From Citricoccus muralis (GTDB lineage Bacteria > Actinomycetota > Actinomycetes > Actinomycetales > Micrococcaceae), in assembly GCF_029637705.1 (NCBI RefSeq), contig NZ_CP121252.1, positions 992,001 to 1,056,000 of the forward strand: DNA of 64,000 nt. The letters are read 5' to 3'. The translations under genes were made by a program, and so were the position numbers. Each line of letters begins with the position of its first letter. Position 1 is the first letter of the stretch. The notes under the pieces were generated by a model. The model made no database searches and was not told where the DNA came from. It saw only the letters and a program-made list of their open reading frames with translations. This document shows positions 44,731 to 52,924 of the stretch, one piece after another.

Positions 44731-45677
44731 TCCGCGTGGAAGCGGGCATGTCGACCGCGAGGTTCTGCCAGCTCTTCGACATGCCCGAGCGGACCTGGCG
44801 CCGCTGGCAGGCCAAGGCCCGCACCGGGACGGCGGTGAAGGGACCGTGGCCGCAACCGGCACGGCAGGCCGCCAGGGAACTGGTGGTCAAGCACGCGCTG
44901 GCCCATCCGGCGTGGGGGCATCGGAAGATCTGGGCAATGGTCCGCCACGACGGGCATGTGGTTTCCGAGGCGACCGTGCTGCGAATCCTGCGCGACGAGG
45001 GGCTGATTCTGCCCGCGCAGTACCAACGGGAGCGACGGAAGCTGGCCGAGCGGCGCAAGGCCGCGTTCGCCACCGAGCCCTCAGGCCCGAACCAAGTCTG
45101 GCAGCTGGACTTCAGCGAGTTCGAGACCACCACCGGAGGGACCTGGCGGCTGGCCGGGTGCCGGGACTACTGGTCCAAGTACGAGCACCCCTTCCACGTT
45201 TCGCCCACCGGGAACCAGCACGACGCGATCGACGCGATCGAGTTGGCCCTGGCCGACTACGAGGCCATGTTCGGTCACCCGCTGGTCGAGGCCTGCCCGG
45301 TCGATCCCGAGACCGGTGAGCTGTTGCCCGTGGTGACCATCGTGACGGACAACGGCGGGCCGTTCCGGTCCTTCCGCTTCGAGTCCTTCATCGCCGCCCA
45401 CCCCGAGCTACACCACGTGCGCACCCGAGTGAAGACCCCGGGGCAGAACGGGTCCCGTGAACGCGGCTTCGGCACGCTGAAGTACGAACGGCTCTACCTG
45501 GACGAGATTGACGACGCGATCGTGCTCGCCGAGCGGGCCGAGGACTACCGGATCGAGTACAACGAGCTCCGGCCCCACGAGGCCATCTCATGGAACCGGC
45601 CCAAGGAGGTGCACCTGGGCCTGGCCGACCCCACCACCCCGACATTCAAAACCAAGGAAATCCTGCCAACTACTTGA
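44727..45677 (+). CDS. IS3-type transposase OrfB (DDE integrase core)
   Basis: About 316 residues in the -1 frame relative to orfA. An HTH-like start (MSTARFCQLFDMPERTWRRW) is followed by a rve integrase core with the DDE triad: Asp in VWQLDFSEF, Asp in IVTDNGGPF and Glu in SRERGFGTLKYE. The GTG at 44727 overlaps the orfA stop. In this family the active product is usually the OrfAB fusion. The stop codon forms the last bases of the right terminal repeat. Confidence 0.88.
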   Translation: MIRVEAGMSTARFCQLFDMPERTWRRWQAKARTGTAVKGPWPQPARQAARELVVKHALAHPAWGHRKIWAMVRHDGHVVSEATVLRILRDEGLILPAQYQRERRKLAERRKAAFATEPSGPNQVWQLDFSEFETTTGGTWRLAGCRDYWSKYEHPFHVSPTGNQHDAIDAIELALADYEAMFGHPLVEACPVDPETGELLPVVTIVTDNGGPFRSFRFESFIAAHPELHHVRTRVKTPGQNGSRERGFGTLKYERLYLDEIDDAIVLAERAEDYRIEYNELRPHEAISWNRPKEVHLGLADPTTPTFKTKEILPTT

Positions 45678-45738
45678 CGCGGGACATATTCAGCGACTCA
45701 AGCCACGCTGGAATTTGCTGATCCGAGGCGGGTTCCAT
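45678..45738 (-). pseudogene. 5' fragment of the interrupted amidohydrolase gene
   Basis: ATG 45738 with AAGGAG 8 bases upstream begins MEPASDQQIPAWLESLNMSR, and the frame then runs into the IS. The 61 bases include the right CGCG duplication. Joined to 44359 downward, after dropping one duplication, they give 927 bases, an exact multiple of three. The promoter presumably lies in the 78 bases shared with the divergent hydrolase gene. Confidence 0.8.
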
Positions 45739-45816
45739 GATGGAGGCTCCTTCACCGGTGGTCGTGCGATACAGTGCGAAAGCACCCCTGGATGATCCAC
45801 AGGAGACCCTGCTTTC

Positions 45817-46614
45817 ATGACACTGAACACCACTCTAACCACACTTGATGGTTTCGCTCTCGCGGTGCAACAGGACGGCCCGGACGATGGTCCGACGCTG
45901 CTGCTGCTTCCCGGGCAGGCGAATTCGCACCGATGGTGGAACGGGCTGCGGGAGCGGTTCCACGACCGGTTCCGCACCGTGACCTTCGACTATCGCGGTA
46001 CGGGCGAGAGCCGTGGTGAGATCGGGCCGTGGACCACCCGCAGTTTCGCCGACGACGCGCGGGCCGTGCTCGATCATGTGGGTGCCGATCAGGCTGTTGT
46101 CTACGGAACGTCCATGGGCGGGCGGATCGCTCAGTTCTTGGCAGCCCGGGAGCCGGCGAGGGTGAGCGCATTGCTTCTGGCCTGCACCACGCCCGGCGGC
46201 GAGCATGCGGTGGAGCGCAGCAATGAGCTGCGGGCCCGGCTCGGTCGCGCCGATGCTGCCACGCGGTTGCAGATGCTTTTCGAGCTGTTCTACACCCCGG
46301 CCTGGGGCGGGACACCGGAGTCGAGCACGCTGCTAGGGGATGCGAGCATGACGGGACCGGAACGCGCGGCACACCTGAAAGTCAGCGACCTGCACGACGC
46401 CTGGGAGGTGCTACCGGAGATCACGGCGCCCACCCTGGTGCTGCACGGCACCGACGACGAGATGGCGCCGGTGGTCAACGCCGAACGTATCGCGGGCCGG
46501 ATCCCCGGAGCGCAGCTACGTCTTTGGGCGGGTACCCGGCACGGATTCTTCTCCGAGCGGGCCGACGAGGTGACCGCCGAAATTCTCCGGTTCCTGGACG
46601 CTGAACATAGCTGA
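45817..46614 (+). CDS. Alpha/beta hydrolase
   Basis: A 265-residue alpha/beta-hydrolase fold enzyme. The oxyanion region LLLLPGQAN, the nucleophile elbow GTSMGG, the acid in HGTDDEMAP and the His in GTRHGFF complete the triad. Length and pattern resemble 3-oxoadipate enol-lactonase and related esterases, but no pathway partner is nearby. It is divergent from the interrupted amidohydrolase, with which it may once have been co-regulated. Confidence 0.85.
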   Translation: MTLNTTLTTLDGFALAVQQDGPDDGPTLLLLPGQANSHRWWNGLRERFHDRFRTVTFDYRGTGESRGEIGPWTTRSFADDARAVLDHVGADQAVVYGTSMGGRIAQFLAAREPARVSALLLACTTPGGEHAVERSNELRARLGRADAATRLQMLFELFYTPAWGGTPESSTLLGDASMTGPERAAHLKVSDLHDAWEVLPEITAPTLVLHGTDDEMAPVVNAERIAGRIPGAQLRLWAGTRHGFFSERADEVTAEILRFLDAEHS

Positions 46615-46654
46615 ACCGAACCGACCAGCGTCAGGATTCTGCCGGAGGGAACGC

Positions 46655-47083
46655 TCAGATCAGGGCGTCAGCCCAGGTGCCGAGCCACCAAGCGGCGTCG
46701 TAACCGCCCGCGAATTCCCGGTAGACGGTGTCAGCGCCACGCAGTGTGAGTACCTGGTTCAGCCACCGGTTGCCCAGGACTTGCCAGACGCGCGCCGGCG
46801 GCGGGCCGAACTCCCACATGCCGCACTCTTGGTAGAGCCGGAGCTGGTCCAGTACGGTTTCTTTGGCGTCGAGAAACTCTTGGATCAGCACGGGAACCGG
46901 CTTCGTGCCCACCAGATCACCCTCTGTCTGGTCCCGATGGGCGTACCAGCATGAGGGAGACTGCATGATCGCCACCCCGAAGGACTCTGGGTGGTGCAGG
47001 GCGGTGAAGTCGGTGTTTGCCGCGAGTTCCGGATGGCGCAGATTCAGTGGGTCGACGAGGATCACCACACCATGCCGGATCAT
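46655..47083 (-). CDS. Unrecognised protein, probably 5'-truncated
   Basis: A 142-residue frame from ATG 47083. Features are VVILVDPLNLRHPELAANTDF near the start and a Trp-rich C-terminus (FAGGYDAAWWLGTWADAL). There is no signal peptide or membrane helix. The frame stays open upstream to a TAG at 47164-47162, with protein-like sequence (EHTAPAVRDALRQSD), so the original start was probably further upstream and has been lost at the junction near 47165. I do not recognise the family and assign no function. Confidence 0.5.
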   Translation of the reverse strand: MIRHGVVILVDPLNLRHPELAANTDFTALHHPESFGVAIMQSPSCWYAHRDQTEGDLVGTKPVPVLIQEFLDAKETVLDQLRLYQECGMWEFGPPPARVWQVLGNRWLNQVLTLRGADTVYREFAGGYDAAWWLGTWADALI

Positions 47084-47165
47084 GTCCGACTGTCTCAGTG
47101 CATCACGGACGGCCGGTGCCGTGTGCTCGGCGGTGCCGTGCTGACTGAGCTCGGCTGCGAGCTAC

Positions 47166-47465
47166 CCGCCAGCGCGCAGAATTTCCCCGGATAAAGACAC
47201 TGTCAGTGATGAGCTCATCGGGAACATTGATGCCGATGTGCTGTTGGTGACCCTGAGCCCTGCGGAAGAGAGTGCAGACTGGTTCCTCGACAACCCGCTG
47301 TTCCAGGCGGTGCCTGCGGTGAAGGAGGGACGCTGCGCGGTATTGGAACCCGAAGCGGGTTCCACCTTCGCCGTCGTGGCCTGGGCGCTACGCATGCAAA
47401 GCCCACTGAGCCTGCCCTGGGTGGCTCAAGAGCTGGAAGCGCTGGCCAACGAAGCAATTGGCTGA
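47166..47465 (+). pseudogene. 3' remnant of an iron-siderophore ABC substrate-binding protein gene
   Basis: The frame reads ISPDKDTVSDELIGNIDADV, then LLVTLSPAEESADWFLDNPLFQAVPAVKEG at the C-terminal side, and ends at 47465. This is the C-terminal lobe of a periplasmic-binding protein of the FhuD/FepB type (VLLV..., NPLFQ..VPAV..GR). No start, signal peptide or lipobox precedes it. A stop lies at 47142-47144, so the N-terminal two thirds are gone. It is a remnant, cut at the same point as its divergent neighbour. Confidence 0.75.
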
Positions 47466-47526
47466 TTCGTCCTGTCGCGCGGCCAGTGCGCCTCGGGGCG
47501 AGACCGACAGCGGTAGACTGCTCCTC

Positions 47527-48486
47527 ATGCTTTCTTCCCTTCGCCCCGTGGCGCGCGCCGTGCGGCTGAGCGCTGTGGCCCTCGTGGGCGCATGTGTGCT
47601 CAGCGGCTGCGTGACCAATGAAGAGCAGGGTCATCCTGAGGGCTGGCAGCCCGTGGAGGTCGAGGAATCGGCCGACGTGGCGGCACTCGTTCCCGAGGAT
47701 ATCGCCGAGCGCGGCTACCTGACCATGGGCACCAACCCGCCCTTTGCGCCCTTCGAGTTCAAGGACTCCCACGGCGAGATCGTCGGCCTGGAAATCGACT
47801 TGGCCACGGCGCTCGCCGGGGCGATGGGGCTCGAACTGCGCCCCGTTGAGCAGGATTTCGCGATGATCCTGCCGGCGGTGTCCTCAGGCACCATCGACAT
47901 CGGTGGTTCCGGTTTCACCGATACTGAGGAGCGCCGCACCAACTTCGACTTCGTGAACTCCCTCTACGCCGGTATTCAGTGGGCCCAGGCCACCGATTCC
48001 GAGCACGGAACGATCGATCCAGACGACGCCTGCGGGCTTACCGTGGCAGTCCAGCGAAACACTGTCTCCGAGACCGATGACCTGCGTCCGAAATCCGAGG
48101 CGTGCCGGGAAGCCGGCCGCCCCGGGATCGAGATTCTGTCCTACGACACCTCGGATACCGCGGCCACCGCGTTAGTGCTGGGCCGGGCTGATGCCTTCTC
48201 CGCCGACTCACCGATCACGGCCTGGGCGGCCGAGCGCGCCGACGGGAAGATCATGGCCACCGGGGAGATGTTCCAGGCCGCGCCCTACGGGTTCGCCGTA
48301 CCGAAGGATTCCGAGCTCACCGAGGCGCTCGCTGCCGCCATGCAGCATCTCATCGACACCGGCACCTACGCCGAGGTGCTGGGCCAATGGAATATCGATG
48401 AGGGCCTGATCGACCAGGCACTCATCAACGAAGAGCCCTACTCATCCGCCGACCGCACCCCTGCAACCAGGGAGAGTTCATCATGA
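47527..48486 (+). CDS. Polar amino acid ABC transporter substrate-binding lipoprotein
   Basis: A 319-residue lipoprotein. The signal peptide ends in the lipobox VLSGC (Cys28). The mature part is an SBP_bac_3 domain: GYLTMGTNPPFAPFEF, GLEIDLATALA, VSSGTIDIGGSGFTDTEER and a late YGFAVPKDSELTEAL. It binds the amino acid outside the membrane and delivers it to the permease encoded next. The start ATG 47527 follows the siderophore-protein remnant. The following ATG overlaps its stop (TCATGA). The exact substrate is unknown. Confidence 0.92.
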   Translation: MLSSLRPVARAVRLSAVALVGACVLSGCVTNEEQGHPEGWQPVEVEESADVAALVPEDIAERGYLTMGTNPPFAPFEFKDSHGEIVGLEIDLATALAGAMGLELRPVEQDFAMILPAVSSGTIDIGGSGFTDTEERRTNFDFVNSLYAGIQWAQATDSEHGTIDPDDACGLTVAVQRNTVSETDDLRPKSEACREAGRPGIEILSYDTSDTAATALVLGRADAFSADSPITAWAAERADGKIMATGEMFQAAPYGFAVPKDSELTEALAAAMQHLIDTGTYAEVLGQWNIDEGLIDQALINEEPYSSADRTPATRESSS

Positions 48487-49427
48487 CCCCGACCGACACT
48501 GCACGCCCGTCTGCTGCGCCCATCCAAGCCAAGCCGCTGCGCCACCCCGGACGGTGGATCGCTGCCGCCGTGGTGTTGGCACTGGCCGCCTGGTTCATCA
48601 TCGGTGCGCTGAACAACGATAACTACGGCTGGGATGTGTACCGGCAGTACCTGCTGGACACCCGCATCGCCACTGCTGCGCTACACACCCTGGCGCTGAC
48701 GGTGCTGTCGATGCTGATCGGCGTGGTGCTCGGGGTGGTGCTGGCCGTGATGCGCATGTCACCGAACCCGGTGTTGCGCGCCGTCGCCTGGGTGTACCTC
48801 TGGGTATTCCGCGGCACTCCCGTCTACGTACAGCTGGTGTTTTGGGGGCTGATGGGCTCGCTGTACCAATCGCTGAACCTTGGCTTCACCGAAATCGACC
48901 TGCAGGCGCTGCTGAGCAATATGTTCTTCCTCGCCGTCATCGGGCTGGCCCTGAATGAAGCCGCGTACATGGCAGAAATCGTGCGTTCCGGTATTCAGGC
49001 GGTGCCTACCGGGCAGATGGAAGCCTCCAAAGCGCTCGGCATGAGTTGGTCGCTGACGATGCGCCGCACCGTGCTACCGCAGGCGATGAAGATCATCATC
49101 CCGCCCACTGGCAATGAGGTCATCTCGATGCTGAAGACCACCTCGCTCGTCGTCGCCGTGCCTTACTCCTTGGAGCTCTACGGACGCTCCATGGACATCG
49201 CCAATGCGCTGTTCGACCCGGTCCCCATGCTGCTGGTGGCTGCCACCTGGTACCTCGCCGTCACCTCGGTGCTCATGGTCGGTCAGCACTACCTGGAGAA
49301 GCACTACGACCGCGGTGTCACCCGCGAACTCACCGGCCGCCAGCTGGCGGCGCTGGCCGACGCCGAGGGGTCGATCCCGGCGAACATGACCGTGGCGGAT
49401 AACCAGCCCTACCGAAAGGGGAACTGA
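48483..49427 (+). CDS. Amino acid ABC transporter permease
   Basis: A 314-residue permease. An N-terminal helix is followed by the five-helix HisMQ-type core ([23 protein letters not shown]) and the EAA loop with [10 protein letters not shown]. One gene encodes the only permease of the system, so a homodimer is expected. It is coupled to the binding-protein gene by 4 bases and followed after 1 base by the ATPase gene. Confidence 0.92.
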   Translation: MTPTDTARPSAAPIQAKPLRHPGRWIAAAVVLALAAWFIIGALNNDNYGWDVYRQYLLDTRIATAALHTLALTVLSMLIGVVLGVVLAVMRMSPNPVLRAVAWVYLWVFRGTPVYVQLVFWGLMGSLYQSLNLGFTEIDLQALLSNMFFLAVIGLALNEAAYMAEIVRSGIQAVPTGQMEASKALGMSWSLTMRRTVLPQAMKIIIPPTGNEVISMLKTTSLVVAVPYSLELYGRSMDIANALFDPVPMLLVAATWYLAVTSVLMVGQHYLEKHYDRGVTRELTGRQLAALADAEGSIPANMTVADNQPYRKGN

Positions 49428-49428
49428 G

Positions 49429-50193
49429 ATGACGAACCTGATGGTAGACGCCCGGGACCTGCACAAGAGCTACGGTGCGGTTCCCGTGCTGAAGGGGATT
49501 GACCTGCAGATCGCCCCTGGCACCGTGACCTGTCTGATCGGGCCCTCTGGATCTGGCAAGTCCACCCTGCTGCGCTGCGTGAACCACCTGGAGAAGATCA
49601 CCGCCGGACGGCTCTACGTCGACGGCGATCTGATCGGATACCGGGAGCGCAACGGCGTGTTGTACGAAATTTCCGAGAAGGAAGCCGCCCGGCAGCGCGC
49701 GGGGATCGGCATGGTGTTCCAGCAGTTCAACCTGTTCCCGCACCGCACGGTGCTGGAGAACATCATCGAGGCCCCGATCCACGTGGCTGGCATCACTCCG
49801 CGCGAGGCCAAGGCCCGCGCCCATCGGCTGCTCGAGCAGGTCGGTCTGGCCGACAAAGCCGGCTCTTACCCGAACCAGCTCTCCGGCGGGCAGCAGCAGC
49901 GGGTGGCAATCGCCCGGGCCGTGGCGATGGAACCGAAACTGATGCTCTTCGACGAGCCCACGTCCGCTCTGGATCCGGAGCTGGTGGGCGAGGTGCTGCG
50001 CGTGATGAAGCAGCTGGCCGAAGACGGGATGACCATGCTGGTGGTCACCCACGAAATGGGCTTCGCACGAGAGGTTGCCGATACGGTGGTGTTCATGGAC
50101 GGCGGCGTCGTCGTGGAATCCGGTGAACCCGCCACGGTGATCGAGAACCCGCAACACCCGCGCACCCAGGAGTTCCTCTCCTCGCTGCTGTAG
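49429..50193 (+). CDS. Amino acid ABC transporter ATP-binding protein (GlnQ type)
   Basis: A 254-residue ATPase. Walker A is GPSGSGKST, the Q-loop is [11 protein letters not shown], the signature is LSGGQQQR and Walker B is [14 protein letters not shown]. It powers the importer encoded by the two genes before it. All three genes form one operon. Confidence 0.95.
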   Translation: MTNLMVDARDLHKSYGAVPVLKGIDLQIAPGTVTCLIGPSGSGKSTLLRCVNHLEKITAGRLYVDGDLIGYRERNGVLYEISEKEAARQRAGIGMVFQQFNLFPHRTVLENIIEAPIHVAGITPREAKARAHRLLEQVGLADKAGSYPNQLSGGQQQRVAIARAVAMEPKLMLFDEPTSALDPELVGEVLRVMKQLAEDGMTMLVVTHEMGFAREVADTVVFMDGGVVVESGEPATVIENPQHPRTQEFLSSLL

Positions 50194-50236
50194 CTGCCAC
50201 GATAGAGCACCTGAACCATTCTCGAAGGAGCACCCC

Positions 50237-50773
50237 GTGACGACCGCTCGCATTCGGAAGGCCACCCGCGATGACATTCCTGCCGCGCAAGAACTGAAGC
50301 TCGCCTGCTGGCGTGAGGTCTACGCGGACCTACGCGACGAGGAGTTTTTCCGCCGCGCCGAGGCCCGCCTTGATGAGGACATTGCCTGGTGGCAGCGCGG
50401 CATTGACGCCGGAGCCGAGTTCCACGTGGCCGAACTGGAGGGCACCTTCGGCCCCCAGATCATCGGCATCGCTGGTGCCACCCCGACCCTGCCCGAGGAC
50501 GCCGACGCTGGCGTGGGCATCGAGATGGGGATGCTCTACGTGCTCCAGAAACACGATGCACCCGCGGCGCCCGGGGCTGGGGCTCCGGGGCTGCGCGCGC
50601 TGCTCTTGGAAACGGTGTTGCAGGGCCGTGAGGCGCTGGTGTGGGTGATCGAACAGGACCAGACAACCCTCAACTTCTACCGCGACCATGGTTTCACCCC
50701 AGACGGCGCGCGAGAGTCGCTTGACGGCGAGTGGGCAGGGTTGAGCGAGATTCGGCTGGTCCGCCGCCCCTAG
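50237..50773 (+). CDS. GNAT family N-acetyltransferase
   Basis: A 178-residue protein from GTG 50237 with GAAGGAG upstream. IRKATRDDIPAAQELKLACWREVYADL is the usual GNAT N-terminus, and the C-terminal LNFYRDHGFTPDG is the acetyl-CoA fold motif B. The central motif A is atypical. The acceptor is unknown. Confidence 0.8.
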   Translation: MTTARIRKATRDDIPAAQELKLACWREVYADLRDEEFFRRAEARLDEDIAWWQRGIDAGAEFHVAELEGTFGPQIIGIAGATPTLPEDADAGVGIEMGMLYVLQKHDAPAAPGAGAPGLRALLLETVLQGREALVWVIEQDQTTLNFYRDHGFTPDGARESLDGEWAGLSEIRLVRRP

Positions 50774-50837
50774 TGTCGGCACGGGTTCGCTCCGTAGGCT
50801 GAAGGTGACGAAAAATCGACCCACTGAAAGGGGAACC

Positions 50838-51848
50838 ATGCGTGCCCTGCTGATTCCGGAGAAGGGTGCCGCACCCGTGCTCTCCGACGACCTCGACGAC
50901 CAGACCATCCTCGGCGCGGAGGCCCCCGGCGCCGCCGATACCGACGCGGTGATCGACGTCGACTGGTCCTCCCTGAATTTCAAGGACGGCATGGCGTTGT
51001 CCGGCCGTGGCATCGTGCGCAGCTGGCCTCTGGTCCCCGGCATCGACGCGGTGGGTACCGTGCGTGATCCGGGCGCTACCGGGCTTTCCGTCGGCGACAC
51101 CGTGGTGCTCAACGGCGCCGGGGCCGGCGAGTCCCGTCACGGTGGCTACGCCGAGGCAACCCGGGTGCCCGCGGAAGCAGTCGTGCGGGTGCCGGAGGCG
51201 TTCACCGCAAAACACGCCGCGGCGATCGGCACCGCTGGATTCACCGCCATGCTGTGTGTGCTGGCCCTTGAGGACGCCGGCATGGTGCCCGAACACGGTC
51301 CGATCCTGGTCACCGGTGCAGCCGGTGGTGTGGGTTCTGTGGCGGTGTCTCTGTTAGCCGGACGCGGATTCCAGGTGACCGCCTCCACTGGACGGGTGGA
51401 TTCTGAAGGGGACTTCCTGCGCTCCCTCGGCGCCACCGAGATCATCCACCGCGACGAACTCTCGGACACCTCGCCTACCGAGAAACCGCTGCAGTCCCAA
51501 CGCTGGGCCGGTGCCGTGGATTCCGTGGGCTCGACCACGCTGGGCAACGCCCTGGCCCAGACCCGCTACGGCGGAGCAGTGGCCTGCTGTGGGCTGGCGG
51601 CCGGACCGGATTTGCCCACCACGGTGCTGCCGTTCATCCTGCGCGGGGTACGGCTGCTGGGTGCCAACTCGGTGGACGCACCCCTGGCATTACGCCAGCG
51701 GGCCTGGGACCGCCTGGCCGAGGAACTCGACGTCGCCGTACTGGATTCGCTCACGGAGACGATCGGACTGAGCGAGATGATCGACGCCTCAGAACGCATT
51801 CTTGCCGGGGGAGTGCGCGGTCGTACCGTGGTGGACGTGAGTCGCTGA
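50838..51848 (+). CDS. acuI: MDR-type oxidoreductase, acrylyl-CoA reductase (AcuI/YhdH) class
   Basis: A 336-residue zinc-less medium-chain reductase. The start ATG 50838 has AAAGGGG upstream. SSLNFKDGMALSG near the N-terminus, VPGIDAVGTV, GTAGFTAMLCVLAL and the Rossmann VTGAAGGVGSVAVSLLA are AcuI/YhdH signatures. It reduces acryloyl-CoA to propionyl-CoA with NADPH, detoxifying a reactive intermediate. The gene stands alone. Confidence 0.87.
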   Translation: MRALLIPEKGAAPVLSDDLDDQTILGAEAPGAADTDAVIDVDWSSLNFKDGMALSGRGIVRSWPLVPGIDAVGTVRDPGATGLSVGDTVVLNGAGAGESRHGGYAEATRVPAEAVVRVPEAFTAKHAAAIGTAGFTAMLCVLALEDAGMVPEHGPILVTGAAGGVGSVAVSLLAGRGFQVTASTGRVDSEGDFLRSLGATEIIHRDELSDTSPTEKPLQSQRWAGAVDSVGSTTLGNALAQTRYGGAVACCGLAAGPDLPTTVLPFILRGVRLLGANSVDAPLALRQRAWDRLAEELDVAVLDSLTETIGLSEMIDASERILAGGVRGRTVVDVSR

Positions 51849-51880
51849 GTCCGCCCCGGGCGCTGGGATAGGGTGGAGCC

Positions 51881-52573
51881 ATGCCAGAATTTGCAGGACG
51901 ATCGGTCTCAGAGCTATCGACCAGCACCCAGAATTATCTGAAATCCATCTGGACGCTGTGCGAGTGGTCGGATGAGCCAGTCACCCCGTCCCTGATCGCC
52001 GGGCGGGCCGGCGTCACCCTGTCTTCGGCGTCGGATGCGATGCGCAAGCTCGCCGAGCAGGGCCTCGTCGAATACGAACGCTACGGGCAGCTGCGTCTGA
52101 CCCCGGCCGGGGACCTGCTGGCGCTGGCCATGGTGCGGCGCCACCGCCTGATCGAGACGTTCCTCGTGACCGTGCTGGGCTACCAGTGGGATGAGGTGCA
52201 CGACGAGGCCGAGAGCTTAGAACATGCCGTCTCCGACCTGATGATCGAGCGTATCGACGAGCACTTGGGACATCCCAGCCGCGACCCGCATGGTGATCCG
52301 ATCCCGGCCGCCGACGGCAGCATTGACCACGTGGCCGCCGAGGTGCTCACCGACCTGCCGCTGGGTCAGCGCGCCCGGATCGAGCGGATCTCAGACGATG
52401 ACCCGGAGCTGCTGCAGTTTTTCGCCGCCCAGGGAGTCCAGATCGGCGCAGTCGTTGAGGCACGCGAGGCTCAACCGTTCTCCGGGTCCCGCCAGATTCT
52501 GCTCGTCGACTCCGGGGTGACCCTCCCATTGGGACAGGCCGCCACCGACTCGGTCTGGACGGTGCCGGTCTAA
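51881..52573 (+). CDS. mntR: Metal-dependent DtxR/MntR family repressor
   Basis: A 230-residue regulator. The N-terminal winged helix (TPSLIAGRAGVTLSSASDAMRKLAEQGLVEY) is followed by a metal-binding dimerisation domain with the His/Glu set RRHRLIETFL and EAESLEHAVSD. A C-terminal SH3-like/FeoA domain completes it. It converges on the Mn/Zn ABC operon (52622-56579) and is its probable repressor. A manganese rather than iron response is inferred from this neighbourhood. Confidence 0.85.
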   Translation: MPEFAGRSVSELSTSTQNYLKSIWTLCEWSDEPVTPSLIAGRAGVTLSSASDAMRKLAEQGLVEYERYGQLRLTPAGDLLALAMVRRHRLIETFLVTVLGYQWDEVHDEAESLEHAVSDLMIERIDEHLGHPSRDPHGDPIPAADGSIDHVAAEVLTDLPLGQRARIERISDDDPELLQFFAAQGVQIGAVVEAREAQPFSGSRQILLVDSGVTLPLGQAATDSVWTVPV

Positions 52574-52583
52574 CTCTGGACTG

Positions 52584-52599
52584 CACCACCCCCGTGGTG
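52584..52599. terminator. Short hairpin between mntR and the convergent metal-uptake operon
   Basis: CACCAC-CCCC-GTGGTG, a 6-bp stem just after the mntR stop. A weak candidate. Confidence 0.35.
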
Positions 52600-52621
52600 A
52601 ACTGGCTCGGGGGCACTCTCC

Positions 52622-52924
52622 CTACATGTCGTAGTCCACGTCGAGATTTATTCTGGATGGCAGGTGCTCACTGACCAGCGGTCCTGACTTCTCAAAGAGG
52701 CGCTTCAGAACCGCTTCGAGCTCGTCGTCGACATAGTGCTGGTCGCTGAAGGCGATGTCGTTGCAGGCCACGGCACACTCTCGCGGAACCTCAACCAGTG
52801 AGTGAGGGAGGCAACTTTCCGCATTTTCCTCCCGAAACGGGCCTGATTGCAGGGTGTACAGTTCGGCGTTGGGCGTGAGGGGGATGCGCGACACATTGGG
52901 GCCGAAACGAAGGCTGTAGGTCAT
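52622..52924 (-). CDS. Hypothetical 100-residue protein, last gene of the Mn/Zn operon
   Basis: The ATG at 52924 overlaps the permease stop by 4 bases (ATGA), so translation is coupled. The sequence starts MTYSLRFGPNVSRIPLTPN and ends in an acidic stretch. It has cysteines in AESCLPHS and ECAVACNDI, no signal peptide and no membrane helix. I do not recognise the family. Codon use is less GC-rich than in the permease genes. Its place suggests a metal- or uptake-related role, but that is inference. Confidence 0.65.
   Translation of the reverse strand: MTYSLRFGPNVSRIPLTPNAELYTLQSGPFREENAESCLPHSLVEVPRECAVACNDIAFSDQHYVDDELEAVLKRLFEKSGPLVSEHLPSRINLDVDYDM

Larger units (their letters stand above)
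44364..45677 (+). mobile_element. IS3-type insertion sequence, complete (1314 bp)
   Basis: The ends are TCAGACTTAGTGGCAGG (left) and, inverted, TCAAGTAGTTGGCAGG (right), which are imperfect terminal repeats. The element carries two overlapping frames, orfA and orfB, in IS3 arrangement. The right end coincides with the TGA stop of orfB. A CGCG duplication flanks it. It inserted after codon 20 of an amidohydrolase gene. All parts are intact, pointing to recent insertion. Confidence 0.88.
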
